NCBI GenBank assembly: GCA_027625915.1
Contig: JANTQA010000015.1
Span: forward strand, 3,811,001 to 3,875,000
Source: Anaeramoeba flamelloides
Taxonomy: Eukaryota > Metamonada > Anaeramoebidae
Length of the DNA: 64,000 bases
Direction: 5' to 3'
Below the pieces are notes generated by a model. The model made no database searches and was not told where the DNA came from. It saw only the letters and a program-made list of their open reading frames with translations. Of this stretch, positions 10,463 through 22,160 are shown in pieces. The position numbers and the translations under genes were made by a program. Every line of letters starts with the position of its first letter. Within the stretch, counting starts at the first letter, position 1.

Positions 10463-13377
10463 AATTAATTTTTATTTGCAAAATTTTTTTTTTTATTTTT
10501 TTTTCTAATTTCAAAAAAAAAAATATAATTTTTTTACTACTTTTATTAGTCCCAAAACAAGAAAAATTTACATTCTTATAAATAAAACTAGAACACAACA
10601 ATATACAAATATATAAACAATATAATAATAACTTCACACGATCAATCAAACTTATATTATAACACATATTCATATAATAACAAATTAAAATAAACTAAAA
10701 TAGCTATAATTTGTCATAATATCTATCATCAATTAACATTCAATTTATGATATCAATGAAATTATATCAATCAAATAATCACATAACAAGTTATGTCATT
10801 AACCATGGACATAGCAAATCAAATGACAAAAATGTTATAATATTAAGATTCTAAATAATTCTTTTTTTTATAAATAACAAAAATAAGAAAAATTATTCTT
10901 AAAAACAACAAAGGAAAACAATTGATTATAAAAAAAAAAAACAAACACAGAATATTTTAAATTAAGGAAAGAACATTTTCACTAAAAAAATAAAAAAAAA
11001 TTAAATTTGAAAAATTTCTTCATGACTTTTCAAAAGAATAATACCAATAAAAACAAACCAACACCAACTCTAAGATATATTTCTAAAAACTATAAATAAA
11101 GAACTAATATTTTTTTTTGAAATAAAAAAACCAAAGAATAATATACAGTTTACAATTTAAAATAATAAAATATTAATGTCTAATATAACTCAGCCCACTA
11201 ACGTGTTTTATATTTTGTCTATTTTTATCAATCCTTATTTCATTTATCAAATGAGTCATTGTAAACCGAAAATAACAATAAATCATTACCCTATTACATT
11301 TAAAGTGTGATAAAATAATCAAAAATTCATAAAAATGAAATAAAAAATATGGAATGGAATGAAAACAATATATTTTAAATTGTAGAAAATTACAAATTTT
11401 GATATATAAACCAAAAAAAGATGAATTGACTCTTTTGTAAGAAAATGAGAGTTTTAAATTTTTAGTGTACCAATAAAAATCTTCTTTTATACACAGTTTA
11501 AAATGGATTGTTGATTTTAAGGGGGTAAGGGCATTTTACCATTTTGAAAAATTTCTATTCTGAGATAACATTACTTAAAAATAATAATTGTGCGCTTCCA
11601 GATATTGAAACTCTGAAACCAAAAATTCATTAACTGACCTAACAGCGAAAAGAAAGCGTCCCCAAACTGATTAAGAGTAGGACCTTTTGATTGTTTGAAC
11701 ATTTTTTTTATAAACTTTTTAGTTTTATTAAATTTGGTTTGGATCTAGAAATGTATTTCAATAAATGTGTGAAATTAATCAAAGTATAAGCCAAAAAATT
11801 AGACCATGGAAGGTGTGTTTTTGTAACAACTCCTTTCTTTTAGAATAACAAACACAAAAGATCACCTTTGATATAATTTGTTGAAATCAAGAATAGAAAA
11901 AAAAATAGACCAACATCTATTTTTAAAGATTGTTTTTCTGTATCTTCAAATTTTAGATGAACTCAAACAATTTATTATCTTGAATTTCTCACCTCATTAC
12001 TTTTTATTATTATTTTATAAAATTGTTTTTCAACCAATTTGTTTTCAAAATTCTTTTTTCAAACATTTTTAATCAAAATAGATAAAAACAAAGAGATCCA
12101 TTTAAAAGATTAAAGAGAAAGGAACTGAATTCTCAAAATGAAAAAAAAAAAAAAAAATTCAAAAAGTTTAAACCCAAATAAAAAAAATAATACGAAAAAT
12201 TTGAAAATCAGATTCAGAATTATTTTCGGTTTTCAAATTTGATGCAGAATAAAAAAATATAGAATCAAATGAATACATTCAATAAATCTATATTTATGAA
12301 GAAAAATAAATGTTCTATTTTCTTTCGACCATAACAAGAATTAGACGAATTGAATGAAAATGGGATTTTTAAATTCATTTTGGCAATTGTTTAGAGTTAG
12401 TAAGTAATTTGTTAATCAAAAATTTACTAAACATGTTTTTCCATGAAGAATTAAAAATAAAACTTAGTTAATAAGTAGTAATTAGATCAAATTTTATCGA
12501 TAAGATCAACAAATAAATGATTTTTATTTATTTTTTCGAAATCAATTTTTTTCATTTTTTTGAATTTGCATTTTTTCATTGGGTATGCAAATATATTATA
12601 CTCTGATATCAGGCACTCCTCTATTTATTCAAATATTAATGTGTTTGATTAAAAAAATGATTTAATTAATTTATTTTTTTCCAAAACTGTATTACTCATT
12701 ATTTGTAAATTGTATCTACCCCCTTAATTTGAAGAATTCTATTTTCTTCCTTGGAAATTTTACAAAAGTTAATTTTGATCTTCTATTTTTTTTTTTTTTG
12801 AGTTAGAATTAATATTTATCCCAAATATTAAGAGAGGAGCTTATATATATATATATCTACCAATCTATATTAGAATCACAAACCCAATTAGAAAAAGATC
12901 AAAGTTTTTTTTTGTTTTGTTTGAAATTATAATTGTAATAAAAATAGAGAGAATTGTTTTGCTATATAAGATTAATGATATTAAAACCGGATCAAAAGAT
13001 TCTTTTTAAATTTATTTTTGGTTATTTATTTTTTATATGAGCATCCATAAGGTTATGAAAAGTTTTTCGTTATATATTTTCATTTTTATGAAAAACTTAT
13101 TGGTTTATTATCCTTTTTAGGAATCTGAAAAATACTTTGTTGAAAAACACTATATTAATGATAGATCGATTGATTATGTTAAGACTTGAATATTAAATTA
13201 ATTTGAGATCTTCTGAACAAATTAATTTTCAATTGTTTTGGTTTAATTTATGTAGATAATTTTTTAATTGTTTAATATCAAAATTAATGTTAAAAATATT
13301 TTTTTTTATTTTTTAAAATAAATTAAGTTAAAATAATCTGATAAAAATACACATAAAAAGAGGTATTTTAATTTAAT
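10463..13377. other. AT-rich spacer between the two 5S genes
   Basis: No supportable gene. The first 30 bases or so continue the homology with the 3' flank of 5S copy 2. A short (TA)n run lies near 12841-12857. Frames of 60-70 codons are Phe/Ile-rich readings of A/T tracts. Confidence 0.6.
13361..13377 (+). promoter_or_regulatory. Conserved 5' flank of 5S copy 2
   Basis: AGGTATTTTAATTTAAT immediately before the gene matches the flank of copy 1 except for one base. Confidence 0.5.
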
Positions 13378-13498
13378 GTATTCGGCCATACCCAATTTAA
13401 TAATCCTGGACACATTCCGAACCCAGAAGATCAACGAATTGAGGGCTAAGCTAGTTAGTGAGATGGGGAACCTCTCGCGAACACTTGGTGTTGAATAC
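13378..13498 (+). rRNA. 5S ribosomal RNA gene, copy 2
   Basis: Same 121-base 5S gene as at 10336, on the same strand about 3.04 kb downstream. The closing stem GTATTC/GAATAC, CGGCCATAC, GGGCTAAGC and GATGGGGAACC are all intact. The single internal difference is GGTGTTG instead of GGTGCTG near 13491, in the 3' arm just before the closing strand; a C-to-T change there could still allow a G-U pair. Identity falls off quickly outside the gene and about 20 bases upstream and 30-50 downstream, so this is a dispersed copy and not part of a tandem array. Confidence 0.95.
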
Positions 13499-13504
13499 TT
13501 TTTT
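13499..13504 (+). terminator. Pol III T-run terminator of 5S copy 2
   Basis: Six T residues directly after the GAATAC strand; the following AATTAATT and TTATTTGCA are also shared with copy 1. Confidence 0.85.
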
Positions 13505-15366
13505 AATTAATTGTTATTTGCAGAATTTTTTTTTTTTTTTTTTTATAAATTTCAATTTTGAACAATTATTATCATTAATTTCTATAGAGACATCAAAAAA
13601 TCTTATATTAGACGTATAGACACAGTGAAATATCAATAAAATACAAAACCTGACAAAACTATTCGAAATATAACAACAAAAAGTTGCATAACAATATATC
13701 AAAAACCAATTAGTTCACTTATAATATCAATTAAATAATAATAAAACAACAATATATTTTGCAGACAAAGAGTCCACTTAAAATTTTACAAAATACATAT
13801 TTTCTTATAAAAACGAAAGGAGATAACGAGCAAAAAATTCAATATAAAACTAACACAATTCAAATAATTAAAGCAATAATAATTCTAAAATATAAAATAA
13901 AATCTTTGTAAGATATTGAAAAATTTTTTTATACTAATTGTTTCAAGTCTAATAAAATGAATACGTTTACCTCCATTCAAACGATTTATTATTTTTTATC
14001 TCTTTTTTGAAATCCAAAATCCACATGTTACCAATATAAAACGATTAAAACAAACAACCCTATTTTTTTAATCAACAATTATGTTAATTCTTCAAAATGG
14101 CAAAACATATTTTACCTTTTATTTTGAAAAATTTAGATTTTGTATGAAGCTATTTTATTTTGTTATTATTTAAAATAATTAATATTTCAATACAAATATC
14201 AGCTAATAAAATAAATTGAGCTAAACGTGATTAAATAATTCTCGATTTGATAAAAATTTCGCAAAAGTTACTCAATTAAATTGAGATCTACAAAGTAATT
14301 ATTTTTTATTCTTTAATGTTTTAAAAAAGTCTGTTTTCTGATTTTCAAAAAATGAAAACAAATTATATAAAATTTTTAATATTTTAAACAAATTTTTTGA
14401 TCTTATTCACAGAATACTTCTATAGAATTTAATTCATTTTTGCCAGAGAAAAAAATGAGATTGAATTTGGAGGATAAAATTACTCTATCCCTATATCTTC
14501 AAGAAAAATAATTTTTAAAAAATCTAATTTTTAATCTTAAAACAAAAACATAATTTCTTTGTAAAATTTTAAAATGACTTTAAAGCTTTAATTACTATAA
14601 CCACCCTTTTTAAAAAATACAATTATTTTCCAATCAATTGAAAAAATCAATTTGTTTTTGGTTAACCAAAAGTTTTATCTTCAAATCAAAAAAAAAAAAT
14701 ATTTATATTAATATTCCAGATAACAAAGACTTGATATTGTCTAATATTGATCAAAAGGGCAATAAACAGTATAAGAAAAAGGTTATAATATGGGAAATAA
14801 AATGAATTTAATAGTTTTCTTTTTCATGAAAAAATGGATTAAAAAAAATTGATCTAACAAAAAAAATAATCGATTTTGTATTACTAAGTTGATCAGAATT
14901 TTTAGACAATTTTGGTATCTACAACATTTGTAAGTAGAGAATATCGACAATAACGAATTTTAAAATTTAACCTTGTTGTCATCGAAGACTGATCCCTTAA
15001 AAAAAAAATAAATAAAATCAAATGAAAACAATAAGAAATCAATAAAAATGGAAATTATGAACATCTTTTTATTTTTTTTTTTTTTGACTTTTTTTTTTTT
15101 CAAAAAACATTTTTAAAACATTTATCATTTTAATTAATGTTTTGAGATGGAAATGGGTTATTTTGAATACTTTATTTGTTTTTTTTTTTTTAAGAATTAT
15201 TTTTTAAAAAGGAAATAAATTAGATCATTTTTTCGAGTAATTTTCATTATTGAATTTTTTTTAATAAAAAATCAATTAATCTAATAGATTTCGTTAATAA
15301 AAATAAAAAAAAAAATCTAATTTGACAATTCAAATTAATTTTCATTGAATTAAAATTTCTCTGATA
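13505..15366. other. AT-rich spacer between 5S copy 2 and the Ras gene
   Basis: Apart from the short 5S-linked homology at its left end I see no gene, RNA or repeat that can be supported. Confidence 0.6.
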
Positions 15367-16249
15367 TTAAAGTATGGAGCACTTAGACCTCTTTTTTATC
15401 GGCGATTGAGTTTTTCTGATTTCTCTTACAATTTGGTGGAATACAGTGTCTAGATTTTTCATTGTTTTTGCTGAGGTCTCATAAAAGGGGACTTGGTAGC
15501 TTTTTGCAATGCTTTTCCCATCATTTAAAGTGACCTCTCTTAACTTTTCAAGATCACATTTGTTTCCACAAATTACAGTTGGGTATTTATCAGAATCTTT
15601 CACTCGTAGGATAGTCTGGTACAGCTCTGGGACTTCTTCAAAGCTTCCAGTATCAGCAATTGAGTAGACAATTAAAAATCCTTGGCCAGATTCCATATAC
15701 TATGTAATACAAATAACAAAACGTGTTGTATGAATATAAACACAGTTAAATTAGAAGTAAAGAAGGGAATTTTGAGTATTCTTAAAGATGACGGGTTTTT
15801 TTTTTGTGAGTTGTAAAAATATATTTTCAATTTCTTGGAACAGGAAATTGAGTTGAAGATTAATTGTTGTAACTTTTAAAAAATTAAAAATTTCAAATGA
15901 TCGGAAAAAAAATTATTTAATTTTGAATAGAAAAATTTATTACCTGTTCTCTCATTGCTGAATATTCCTCTTGACCTGCAGTATCTAACACGTCAAGAAG
16001 TACTGGGCTGTTGTCAACAAGGATTTGTTTCCGATAGGATTCTTCAATTGTTGGATCTTTTCGGGTTAAGGAAATATATTTTTGACAATTAATAAAACGA
16101 AAAGTGTAAAACCAAAATCAAATCTCAATAGCAAAAAAGAACAAAGAGTTACCATAATCAGTTACAAAGTAATTTTGTAAAAATTGAATTGTCATTGCAG
16201 ATTTCCCAACACCACCTCCCCCAATTACAACAATTTTGGTTTCTTCCAT
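15367..16249 (-). CDS. Ras-family small GTPase with CaaX box, three exons
   Basis: Exons run 16249-16153, 16056-15944 and 15699-15367, joined across introns 16057-16152 (96 bases) and 15700-15943 (244 bases), both GT-AG. The product is 180 residues. It opens [20 protein letters not shown], aligning without gaps to the Ras P-loop; position 11 is Gly where Ras has Ala, while positions 12 and 13 are Gly as in wild type. The effector loop reads [12 protein letters not shown], switch II reads [16 protein letters not shown] with the catalytic Gln61 kept, and the base-recognition motifs GNKCDL and ETSAK are present. The last four residues, CSIL, are a CaaX box ending in Leu, so geranylgeranylation is more likely than farnesylation, and the KKRSK just before would help membrane binding. 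All functional residues are present, so this looks like an active plasma-membrane signalling GTPase of the Ras/Rap group. Confidence 0.97.
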
Positions 16250-17459
16250 AGCTTAAAATTTAAATAAGAAAAGAGAATTTTAAAATAAATTTCTATTATT
16301 TTTTTCCAAAGAAAAAAAAACAATTAAACAATAATTATTATCAATTAAAAAAAATGAAAAATTATCAACAGAAATCTTATTTTATTTCAGGGAAAGATTG
16401 TTGCTGTTTAACCAACAAACCGTAACTTTGTTTTTAAAAGAAAATATTTTCAAATTTAATTCTTCAGATAAAATGTAATGCAAATGAAGGTGAGAAACTG
16501 GTTGAAAACAAAGTGAATTATTTGATTTGTTTTTTTATCTGTTGAGAAATAGATAATAATTTTTAAAAATCGAAAATTTAATGGATGTCAAAAAATAGAG
16601 AAACAAGTTTTGTTAATCTAGAAATATAATCTTATTAATCGATTTCAAATAACTTGAATATTTTTCCAGTAATTTATGATTTAAAAAACCCTTCTCAATA
16701 TTAAAAATACTAATTAATATTTAATTATTTACCTTCTTGATAATTACCATCCAATAGAATCTTGTTCTTAGAATATTCTTCGAATTAAGAAGAAGGTTGT
16801 TTATGAAAAAAATAGACTGTTTATTGTGATTTTTATTTTGGCATTAAAGAAGCTAAATTAGATTTGATTTCATTTTAAACTAATAGGAGTAAATTCTGAT
16901 TGAAAAAATATTTTCTGATCAATATTTCGAATTTCTGAAAATATTAATTACTGTCATTTATTCAATTTTTAGAATAAGTGTGAAATTTTTGAAAAATTTG
17001 ATGGTTCAATTTTTTAAGTAAATATTATTCATAAAATCCAGAATTTAAAATTCTATTTTCAAGAAAAAAATTTTTTGCCAACATTTTTGAGAAATTTTAG
17101 ATGATTTAAAAAAAAGACAAAGTATTTACTTGATGAACTTTTGTACCTTAGAAAATATTTTAAGGCGAATTAGGTCTTTAAAATGAAAAAATTGTTTGAT
17201 GAAAGGATTTTTTTTGATCATTTTATTTTGAAATTGAATTCAGATTTGAATTTGATCAAGGAACCAAAGTCTTGATTTGAATCAGATCAGTTGGTTCATT
17301 ATATTCCATATTTTCATTATAAAAATTAATTTACTTGATTCTTTCTGTTTTTTTTTTAGTTTTTGAGCTTTTAAAAGTAGAACCAAAAAGCAGAGAATTT
17401 CAAAAACTCATGGAATACCATTTTTCGGATCTAATGAGAATTTGAATTGAATGGGAGCA
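16250..17459. other. AT-rich spacer upstream of the Ras gene
   Basis: Presumed 5' region of the Ras gene at the left end. No coding exon or repeat was recognised. Confidence 0.5.
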
Positions 17460-17583
17460 AAATTTTTACCTTCCTTTTCCAGATTTTGCTTTTATAAATA
17501 GAATTTTTAAAATAAGAAAGTTGTAATTTTTGGTTTTGTTTTAAGAAAACGGAAGTTGAAAAGGAAGTGAAAATATTTTTACC
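17460..17583. repeat. Fold-back element FB, copy 1 (diverged)
   Basis: Ends are imperfect inverted repeats (left TTTTTACCTTCCTTTTCC, right GGAAGTGAAAATATTTTTA) around a centre resembling the other FB copies (AAATAGAATTTTTAAAATAAG...). The most diverged of five copies, so membership is less certain. Confidence 0.4.
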
Positions 17584-17614
17584 TTCTAAAATTCAAATAT
17601 TATTATTGAAAGTA

Positions 17615-18091
17615 CTGTAGTCAAAATAAAGCGTGCAAAAAAATTTAATGCGTGTTTCAAAATAAAAAGTGTGTTTTGTTGTTATAGAAGACCTAAACAT
17701 TAACCAATCAAAGAAACCAATAATAAACCCGAAAAAAATATGGTGTTGGTTTCTTAAAGTTCTTTTATTTAAAAAGAAATTCTAAAAATAAAGGATCAAA
17801 TTGCAAATTTATCTCAAAAAATAGAGTTAATTTTTTAAAATTTTTATCATAATCAAAAAAACAAAAAAATTCAAAAAAATTGTGAATATTATGGAAAATT
17901 TTCAACTATTTGCATGAATAATTTAAATTTTACTGAAAATAACCAGACCTTTACTTTCAAAATTGATTTGAGCCCAGGTATACTATTTGGTAGTTGATTG
18001 GATGTTACATTGGTACAAGAATAAAAAAAAGCACGGATAATATTTTGAAACACGGATTATAGTCGTTGTGCACGCATTATTTTGATCACTG
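17615..18091 (-). mobile_element. TA-flanked non-autonomous DNA transposon (~477 bp), copy A
   Basis: The element is bounded by TA (17613-17614 and 18092-18093). Its ends, CTGTAGTCAAAATAAAGCGTG and the complement of CATTATTTTGATCACTG, form imperfect terminal inverted repeats. Each end holds a second inner motif (GTTTCAAAATA plus GTGT or CGTG), so the inverted repeats run for about 65 bases. The whole length matches 27208-27679 in the opposite orientation. TA target duplication and CAGT/CTGT tips are typical of Tc1/mariner. It has no open reading frame for a transposase, so it is a MITE-like relic. Confidence 0.85.
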
Positions 18092-20067
18092 TATTCATAA
18101 AGATTCAAAAATAGTTTTTCCAATTTTTAAGACAAATATATAAATTACAACGTAACCATTATCGTTTCAAATTGGGTTTTGATTAACCATTCCAAATCTA
18201 TCATGTTTAACAATCCGGCACAAACAGAAATTACAAAAAAAAAACAAATATTTACGATTAATTGATTAACATGAATGAAAATTAAAAATTTAATTTATAT
18301 GATTAGACTTGGATAAATGATAATTTTTTGAGATAACATCTATTGTAAAAATTACTTTGTTTTTACATCTATAAAAGAAGAATATTATTTTCTTTTGATC
18401 CCACTCTGATATTTTTTTATACTTGTTAATTTAGTCTCACAAGTGCAATTATTATTTCTGAATTTACATCTTTTTTTACTTAAATCTGAATTTTTTCATG
18501 AAATGTGATACTTTTCTGCCCCCCCCCCCTTCACATTCATTTGTAATGTTTAAATATCTTAATATATTGAGCACATTAAATGAAGAAGTTACAATTCATA
18601 TTAAGTTACACATAGAATTAATTTATAAATACTGATAAATTCAAAGAAATATCAAAAAATTTTTAATTCAATTTCCATTTTACAACTTTTTTTTACACTT
18701 GCTTTGAATAAAGCTCGATTCATTTAAATGAGATGAAACTTTGTATTATTGGTTTGAGTCTGAAAAGATTCTTCCTCTTGAGTTGTTCTATTGGTTGAGT
18801 TCATTGATTACAAAAATAGAAATTGAACTAAAAATATTAAACAATTTATTTGAATTTATCATTATTAGTTAAGGATTATTTGAATTTTATGGTTAGTGAA
18901 TACTATTTTTCCACCTAGTAACATATTTATAGACTTAACAGAAACATGATCTCCCGGATCTTGCTAACTTGAAAAATTTAAGATTTTTTTTGCAAAATTT
19001 TGAGTTGGGCAAAAAACAATTTCCCTTCATCAAACCCAAATTATTCTCAGAAATTTTGAAGAAAAAAATTTCATTAGGAAAATGTACTCCACTTTTTTTT
19101 CAAGTATGTTAGAGTGTAGCGATAGAGTATAAATATACTTGAAAAGGAAGTGGAGTGGCATTTTCCTAATATCAAAAAAATGGCTTTTTAGTTTTACCAT
19201 ATTTTGTTCGGGAAATTCAAAAAGTTTTTGGTAAAAAAATGATTAACAAGCAAAATCTAAAAAATCCAAAAATTGCAATATTTTGACTTTTCCTCAATTT
19301 CTTGTCTTTTAAAGTTTTTTTTCTGTTTACTGTATTTTATTTCAACCCTCACAGAGGATAAAATTCCAATAGTCCTTAAATTTATTTTTCAAAATATTAA
19401 TTTAGTGTCTTTTTTTTTCATCCATTCAAATAAAAAAATTCAAAGTTCAAAATTAGATTGGATAATTCGAATTAAAATACAATACAAATCAGCAAAACAA
19501 CAAGAAAATTTAACAATGTTAAATTTACCTAAATTTGACATTTTAATTTCAAAAATTTTTAAAATTAACTTTTTTTTTTGATTTTTTATAGCAAGAATAC
19601 ACCTATTCAGGTAAAATTAGCTTTATAATAGCAACAAAAGGTATTTATTTTATACAATTTATTTAAATTTAAGGGACTCTTTATTTATTAGTGAATACAA
19701 AGGAAAAAATAATTGAAAATTTATACATTTCACAACCATTTTACATTTATAACCAATTTTTCATTTTTTTTTCCTTATTGAAACTTTTTTCTAGAATGAT
19801 TAATTGAATTTACCAAAAAATACACAGTTTTAAATCACAAATTAAGGAAATTAAGAATTTTTCTTCTTTAATTACACGACAAATGCCAGATTTAGTTTCA
19901 CCAATACAATTTTGTTCCTCTTAATGTCAATAAATCCCAATTTTGTCAAAAGTATCATAACTCAAATGAAAAAATTATAAAAAATCCATTGGGTTTTTTC
20001 TATTTTCTTCTCGAAAATCTTTTCAAAATTTAGATAAGAATTATTTTTTCTCTTTCAATTTTATTTA
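18092..20067. other. Intergenic region with one hairpin and a C homopolymer
   Basis: A run of about 11 C residues at 18519-18529 stands out in this AT-rich DNA. A 102-codon plus-strand frame at 19273-19581 has no recognisable features. The strong hairpin at about 19074-19171 is listed separately. Confidence 0.5.
19074..19171. repeat. Isolated ~98-bp imperfect hairpin
   Basis: The left arm TTAGGAAAATG, ACTCCACTT, CAAGTAT is answered in reverse complement by ATACTTG, AAGTGGAGT, CATTTTCCTAA, giving a stem of about 35 pairs with a loop near 19112-19132. The arm motif (GAAGTGGA, cf. GGAAGTGAAAA) recalls the FB elements but the loop does not match them. Confidence 0.65.
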
Positions 20068-20264
20068 CAGTCAGTTTAACTTTTAAGGTACAAACTCTCA
20101 ATGAAATTTAAGGCACAAAAAAAATCTCAAATTAAAGCACAAAATTCAAATTCTAGTAAAAATAAATTGTAAAAAAAAAAAATCCAAATTTTATACCTTA
20201 ATTTGAGATTTTTTGGTGCCTTAAATTTCGTTGAAAGTTTGTGCCTTAAAAGTGAAACTGACTG
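20068..20264. mobile_element. Palindromic Tc1/mariner-type MITE (PAL), copy 1
   Basis: 197 bases that are almost entirely one palindrome, from CAGTCAGTTT to AAACTGACTG, flanked by TA at 20066-20067 and 20265-20266. Each arm of the family carries three copies of a TTAAGGCACAAA-like box about 26-30 bases apart; in this copy the first is altered to AAGGTACAAA. The centre is an AT-rich loop. It has no coding capacity. Confidence 0.93.
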
Positions 20265-20560
20265 TATTTTTTTTTATTTAGTTTATCTGTTTTTTCTATA
20301 TCAAAAATAAACTCTGTTTTTGTCAAAGGGACCCAACATTTTTTTCAAATATCAATTATTTTATATAATTGATATTTGAAGAACAAATAAGAAATTACCT
20401 GAAAAATAAACATCAAAGAATTGTTGATATATGTCTGAAAGAAAACTAATTAATCAATAAATTTTCTTAAAAATTGAAAAACTCGAATTCTTAATCCCTA
20501 TTGAGAAAAACAAGGAGGTTAAGTTTGAACTCCAAATGGTATTTGAATAATAAATAGGAA

Positions 20561-20678
20561 ACAATTTTCACTTCACTTTCCATACTTTTCTTTTACAAAT
20601 CAACTCCCGAAACGAAGTATGTTGATAGTTTGGGTCTCTATTTGAAAAAAGAAAAGAAAATAAAGTGAAATTTTTTCA
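20561..20678. repeat. Fold-back element FB, copy 2
   Basis: Begins AATTTTCACTTCACTTTCCA and ends with GAAAATAAAGTGAAATTTTT, an imperfect inverted repeat of about 30 bases around a centre with AACGAAGTATGTTGATAG...GGTCTCTATTT. It lies inside duplication R2 and is immediately followed by PAL copy 2. Confidence 0.65.
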
Positions 20679-20684
20679 CATTTA

Positions 20685-20881
20685 CAGTCAGTTTCACTTT
20701 TAAGGCACAAACTTACAACGAAATTTAAGGCACACTAAAAATCTCAAATTAAAGCACAAAATTCAAATTCTAGTAAAAATAAATTGTAAAAATTAAAATT
20801 TAAAATCTTGTGCCTTAATTTGAGATTTTTTTGTGCCTTAAATTTCGTTGAAAGTTTGTGCCTTAAAAGTGAAACTGACTG
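20685..20881. mobile_element. Palindromic MITE (PAL), copy 2
   Basis: Complete palindrome bounded by CAGTCAGTTTC and GAAACTGACTG with TA at 20683-20684 and 20882-20883. Inserted in duplication R2 copy A; the partner locus near 57245 lacks it. Confidence 0.93.
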
Positions 20882-21213
20882 TATTAAACAAATATCAAGA
20901 TCAAAGATTGAATAGAATTCTATGATAGAAATCAATATTATTTCTCAACAATCATTTACACATGGTTTCAATAACCTAAGAATAACAGAGTTTTACCAAG
21001 TGATAATTGATCTTGCAATAAAAAAATTTTTTGCAACTGAATTAGGTTTTAAATACATATTTTAATCAAAAAAAAACAAATAACTTGAAAAAATGATTTC
21101 AATTTTAAAATTTCCAAAATTTAATTTTTTTTCTAATATCTATGCAAACCCTTTAAACTCATGTATTTAACTCATTAAAACTGCCCCCTTTGACTTAAAA
21201 ATAGTTTAAATCC

Positions 21214-21244
<31 letters not shown>

Positions 21245-21355
21245 CCTGAAACCAACTTTAAGAAAAGATAAGGATCATACTCTAATAAATAATGAACCTG
21301 TATACTATTTTAAAAAATTATTATCTAAAATTTCAATTTTAGAAGAACTTGATTA

Positions 21356-21552
21356 CAGTCAGTTTCACTTTTAAGGCACAAACTTTCAACGAAATTTAAG
21401 GCACAAAAAAATCTCAAATTAAGACACAAAATTTGGAATTTTTTTTTTTACAATTTATTTTTACTAGAATTTGAATTTTGTGCTTTAATTTGAGATTTTT
21501 AGTGTGCCTTAAATTTCGTTGAAAGTTTGTGCCTTAAAAGTGAAACTGACTG
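21356..21552. mobile_element. Palindromic MITE (PAL), copy 3
   Basis: Same palindrome with intact CAGTCAGTTTC/GAAACTGACTG tips and TA at 21354-21355 and 21553-21554. With copies 1 and 2 it forms a cluster of three within 1.5 kb upstream of the BTB gene. Confidence 0.93.
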
Positions 21553-22160
21553 TATCAAAAAAACAAAATACTTTAAAAACAATTATTTTTGATTCTTGAT
21601 ATTTTTATAGTTATATCTATGTTCTTCTCTCACATTTTTTTTCAAAAAAAATAAGAAAATAAAGAAACTTTATCTATTTTTTTATCTATTTTTTTTTTGC
21701 TCAAGTTGTGAAAAAAATTTCTCTATTTAAATTTTTTAGAGGAATTTTTTCTCATAATGGGAAAAATTCCATGATTTCTCTAAATGTCCAAGTCTGAAAA
21801 TAAACTGCTTTTGATTTTCAAGAGAATTGATTTTTTCAAATTTTTTTACTCTCTCTTTCTCATCAAAACATTGAAGAAAAGATATTTTTACTCCTGAGGT
21901 GAATTTTTTTGTTATTGTTTGATTATTTTTAATTTTTACTTCTTTTTAAAAAAAGAAAATTCAAAAAGACAAATAACTTTTTCATCAGACTTTAAAAAAC
22001 ATAACAACAAATATATTTTTGACATACATATTATAAAATAAAAGATTAGTAAAAATTAAGTAACAACAGACGTATATTCTAATGTAAATTTTCCAAAATT
22101 TATTTTTCATTTTTATTTTCTTTTCAAATATTTTTTTCTGTTTATTTCTTTCTTCTTCAA

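Larger units (their letters stand above)
20340..21200 (+). repeat. Dispersed duplication R2, copy A (contains PAL copy 2 and FB copy 2)
   Basis: Collinear with about 56910-57600. Shared blocks include CAAATATCAATTATTTTATA at the left, CAAAGAATTGTTGATATA, CAATAAATTTTCTT, AATAAATAGGAAACAATTTT, TTTCTCAACAATC, and GTGTATTTAACTC-like sequence near the right end. No protein sense is apparent in either copy. Confidence 0.8.

Noticed and set aside
10199-10468. An 89-codon plus-strand open frame
   Set aside because: Its 3' part is the 5S rRNA gene, whose conserved elements and stem explain the sequence.
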